NCBI GenBank assembly: GCA_938020565.1
Contig: CALIHP010000012.1
Coordinates: 1-64,000, forward strand
DNA length: 64,000 nucleotides
Direction: 5' to 3'
DNA from: an uncultured Anaerolineaceae bacterium
GTDB lineage: Bacteria > Chloroflexota > Anaerolineae > Anaerolineales > Anaerolineaceae
Part shown: positions 63,504-64,000 of the stretch, in pieces
Layout of the letters: each line of letters opens with the position of its first letter
How positions within the stretch are numbered: position 1 is the stretch's first letter
Made by a program: the position numbers and the translations under genes
Notes under the pieces: generated by a model
What the model saw: only the letters and a program-made list of their open reading frames with translations
What the model was told of the DNA's origin: nothing
Databases searched by the model: none

Positions 63504-64000
63504 ATGCCTGAAACGATCGTAAGGATGGAACGCGTATCAAAATCATTCGCCGGAATTAAGGCTTTGAACGACGTTTATCTTGAACTATATGAAGGTGAAG
63601 TCCATGCCCTGATGGGAGAAAACGGCGCGGGAAAATCGACGCTCATGAAGATCCTCACTGGGGTATACAGTATGGATTCCGGTTCGATACAAATTTACGA
63701 TAAAGCCGAAAACAAGCTGGTTCCGGTCGATATTCGAGGCCCGTTGCACGCGCAGCAGCTGGGATTGAGTATTGTCTTTCAGGAATTAAATCTCCTGGAA
63801 AACATGAGTATCGCTGAAAATATCTTTATCGGGAGAGAGCCGACGAAATGGCTTTCGGCTTTAGACCGTCGTCAATTGAACGAGTTGGCGAAAAAGGAAT
63901 TGGAAAAGGTAAACTTGAACTTGGATCCGGATACGCCGGTTTCTTCGTTGAGCACGGGACAAAAGCAGTGTGTTGAGATTGCGAAGGCGCTCTCCTTTGC
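63504..64000 (+). CDS. Sugar ABC transporter ATPase (RbsA/CUT2-like), cut by window end
   Basis: The ATG at 63504 follows GGAGG by seven bases. The visible 165 residues are the first ATP-binding domain: Walker A GENGAGKST (about residues 39-47), Q-loop FQEL, and signature LSTGQKQ (about 150). CUT2 ATPases carry two such domains, so most of the gene lies beyond the window. The permease is presumably next. It completes the LacI-controlled sugar uptake operon. Confidence 0.93.
   Translation, partial: MPETIVRMERVSKSFAGIKALNDVYLELYEGEVHALMGENGAGKSTLMKILTGVYSMDSGSIQIYDKAENKLVPVDIRGPLHAQQLGLSIVFQELNLLENMSIAENIFIGREPTKWLSALDRRQLNELAKKELEKVNLNLDPDTPVSSLSTGQKQCVEIAKALSF

Overview
The window is a gene-dense stretch of bacterial chromosome of about 60% G+C, read mostly on the plus strand. 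Several traits point to a fermentative, anaerobic member of the Chloroflexota, probably Anaerolineae (inference). These are an EF-Tu with DMPGHRDY in place of DCPGHADY, B12-dependent class II ribonucleotide reductase as the only RNR seen, a trimeric [FeFe] hydrogenase, membrane proteins with Thr/Pro-rich extracytoplasmic linkers, a membrane-anchored Cas4-like nuclease, and a Ycf45-like R3H ATPase. No prophage, CRISPR array or insertion sequence was seen.

Layout. 1-5.4 kb: polytopic GT-C-like membrane proteins and a Gfo/Idh/MocA oxidoreductase, probably for surface glycans. 5.6-9.0 kb: nrdR-nrdJ behind a promoter with tandem NrdR boxes. 9.2-10.6 kb: dps, an apparently structured RNA locus with its own promoter and operator-like dyad, and a flavin-binding split-barrel protein. 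12.9-18.7 kb: translation/transcription block tRNA-Thr, Tyr, Thr, tuf, rpmG, tRNA-Trp, secE, nusG, rplK, rplA, L10 leader, rplJ, rplL, ending at a strong terminator without rpoBC. 19-23.3 kb: S9 peptidase, ferritin and a DUF4143 ATPase.

23.6-31.6 kb: a three-gene module of metallophosphoesterase, kinase-like membrane protein and giant helical membrane protein. It is the most system-like uncharacterised locus here. 31.8-38.8 kb: gyrA, NYN protein, a hypothetical, HtrA-like protease and a GT-C protein. 38.83-38.97 kb: a dense DnaA-box cluster that could be oriC. 39-42.6 kb on the minus strand: a DUF3791 pair, a YoeB/YefM pair whose toxin lost its last residues to a stop codon, a methyltransferase, and metK under a SAM-I riboswitch.

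42.8-46.6 kb: hydC-hydB-hydA, an NAD- and ferredoxin-linked hydrogenase. 46.8-50.9 kb: a two-gene membrane Cas4-like nuclease, nadK, a zinc-finger membrane protein and recN. 50.9-59.9 kb: LysM surface protein, GNAT-like protein, R3H ATPase, tmk, a DsbA-cyclophilin fusion, plsC, rho and an M23 peptidase. 60.1-64 kb: a LacI-regulated operon with a divergent AnmK-like kinase and a sugar ABC transporter, cut by the window end.

The genes fit a hydrogen-cycling anaerobe that builds envelope glycans, stores iron with ferritin and Dps, and takes up a sugar, perhaps a wall-derived amino sugar.
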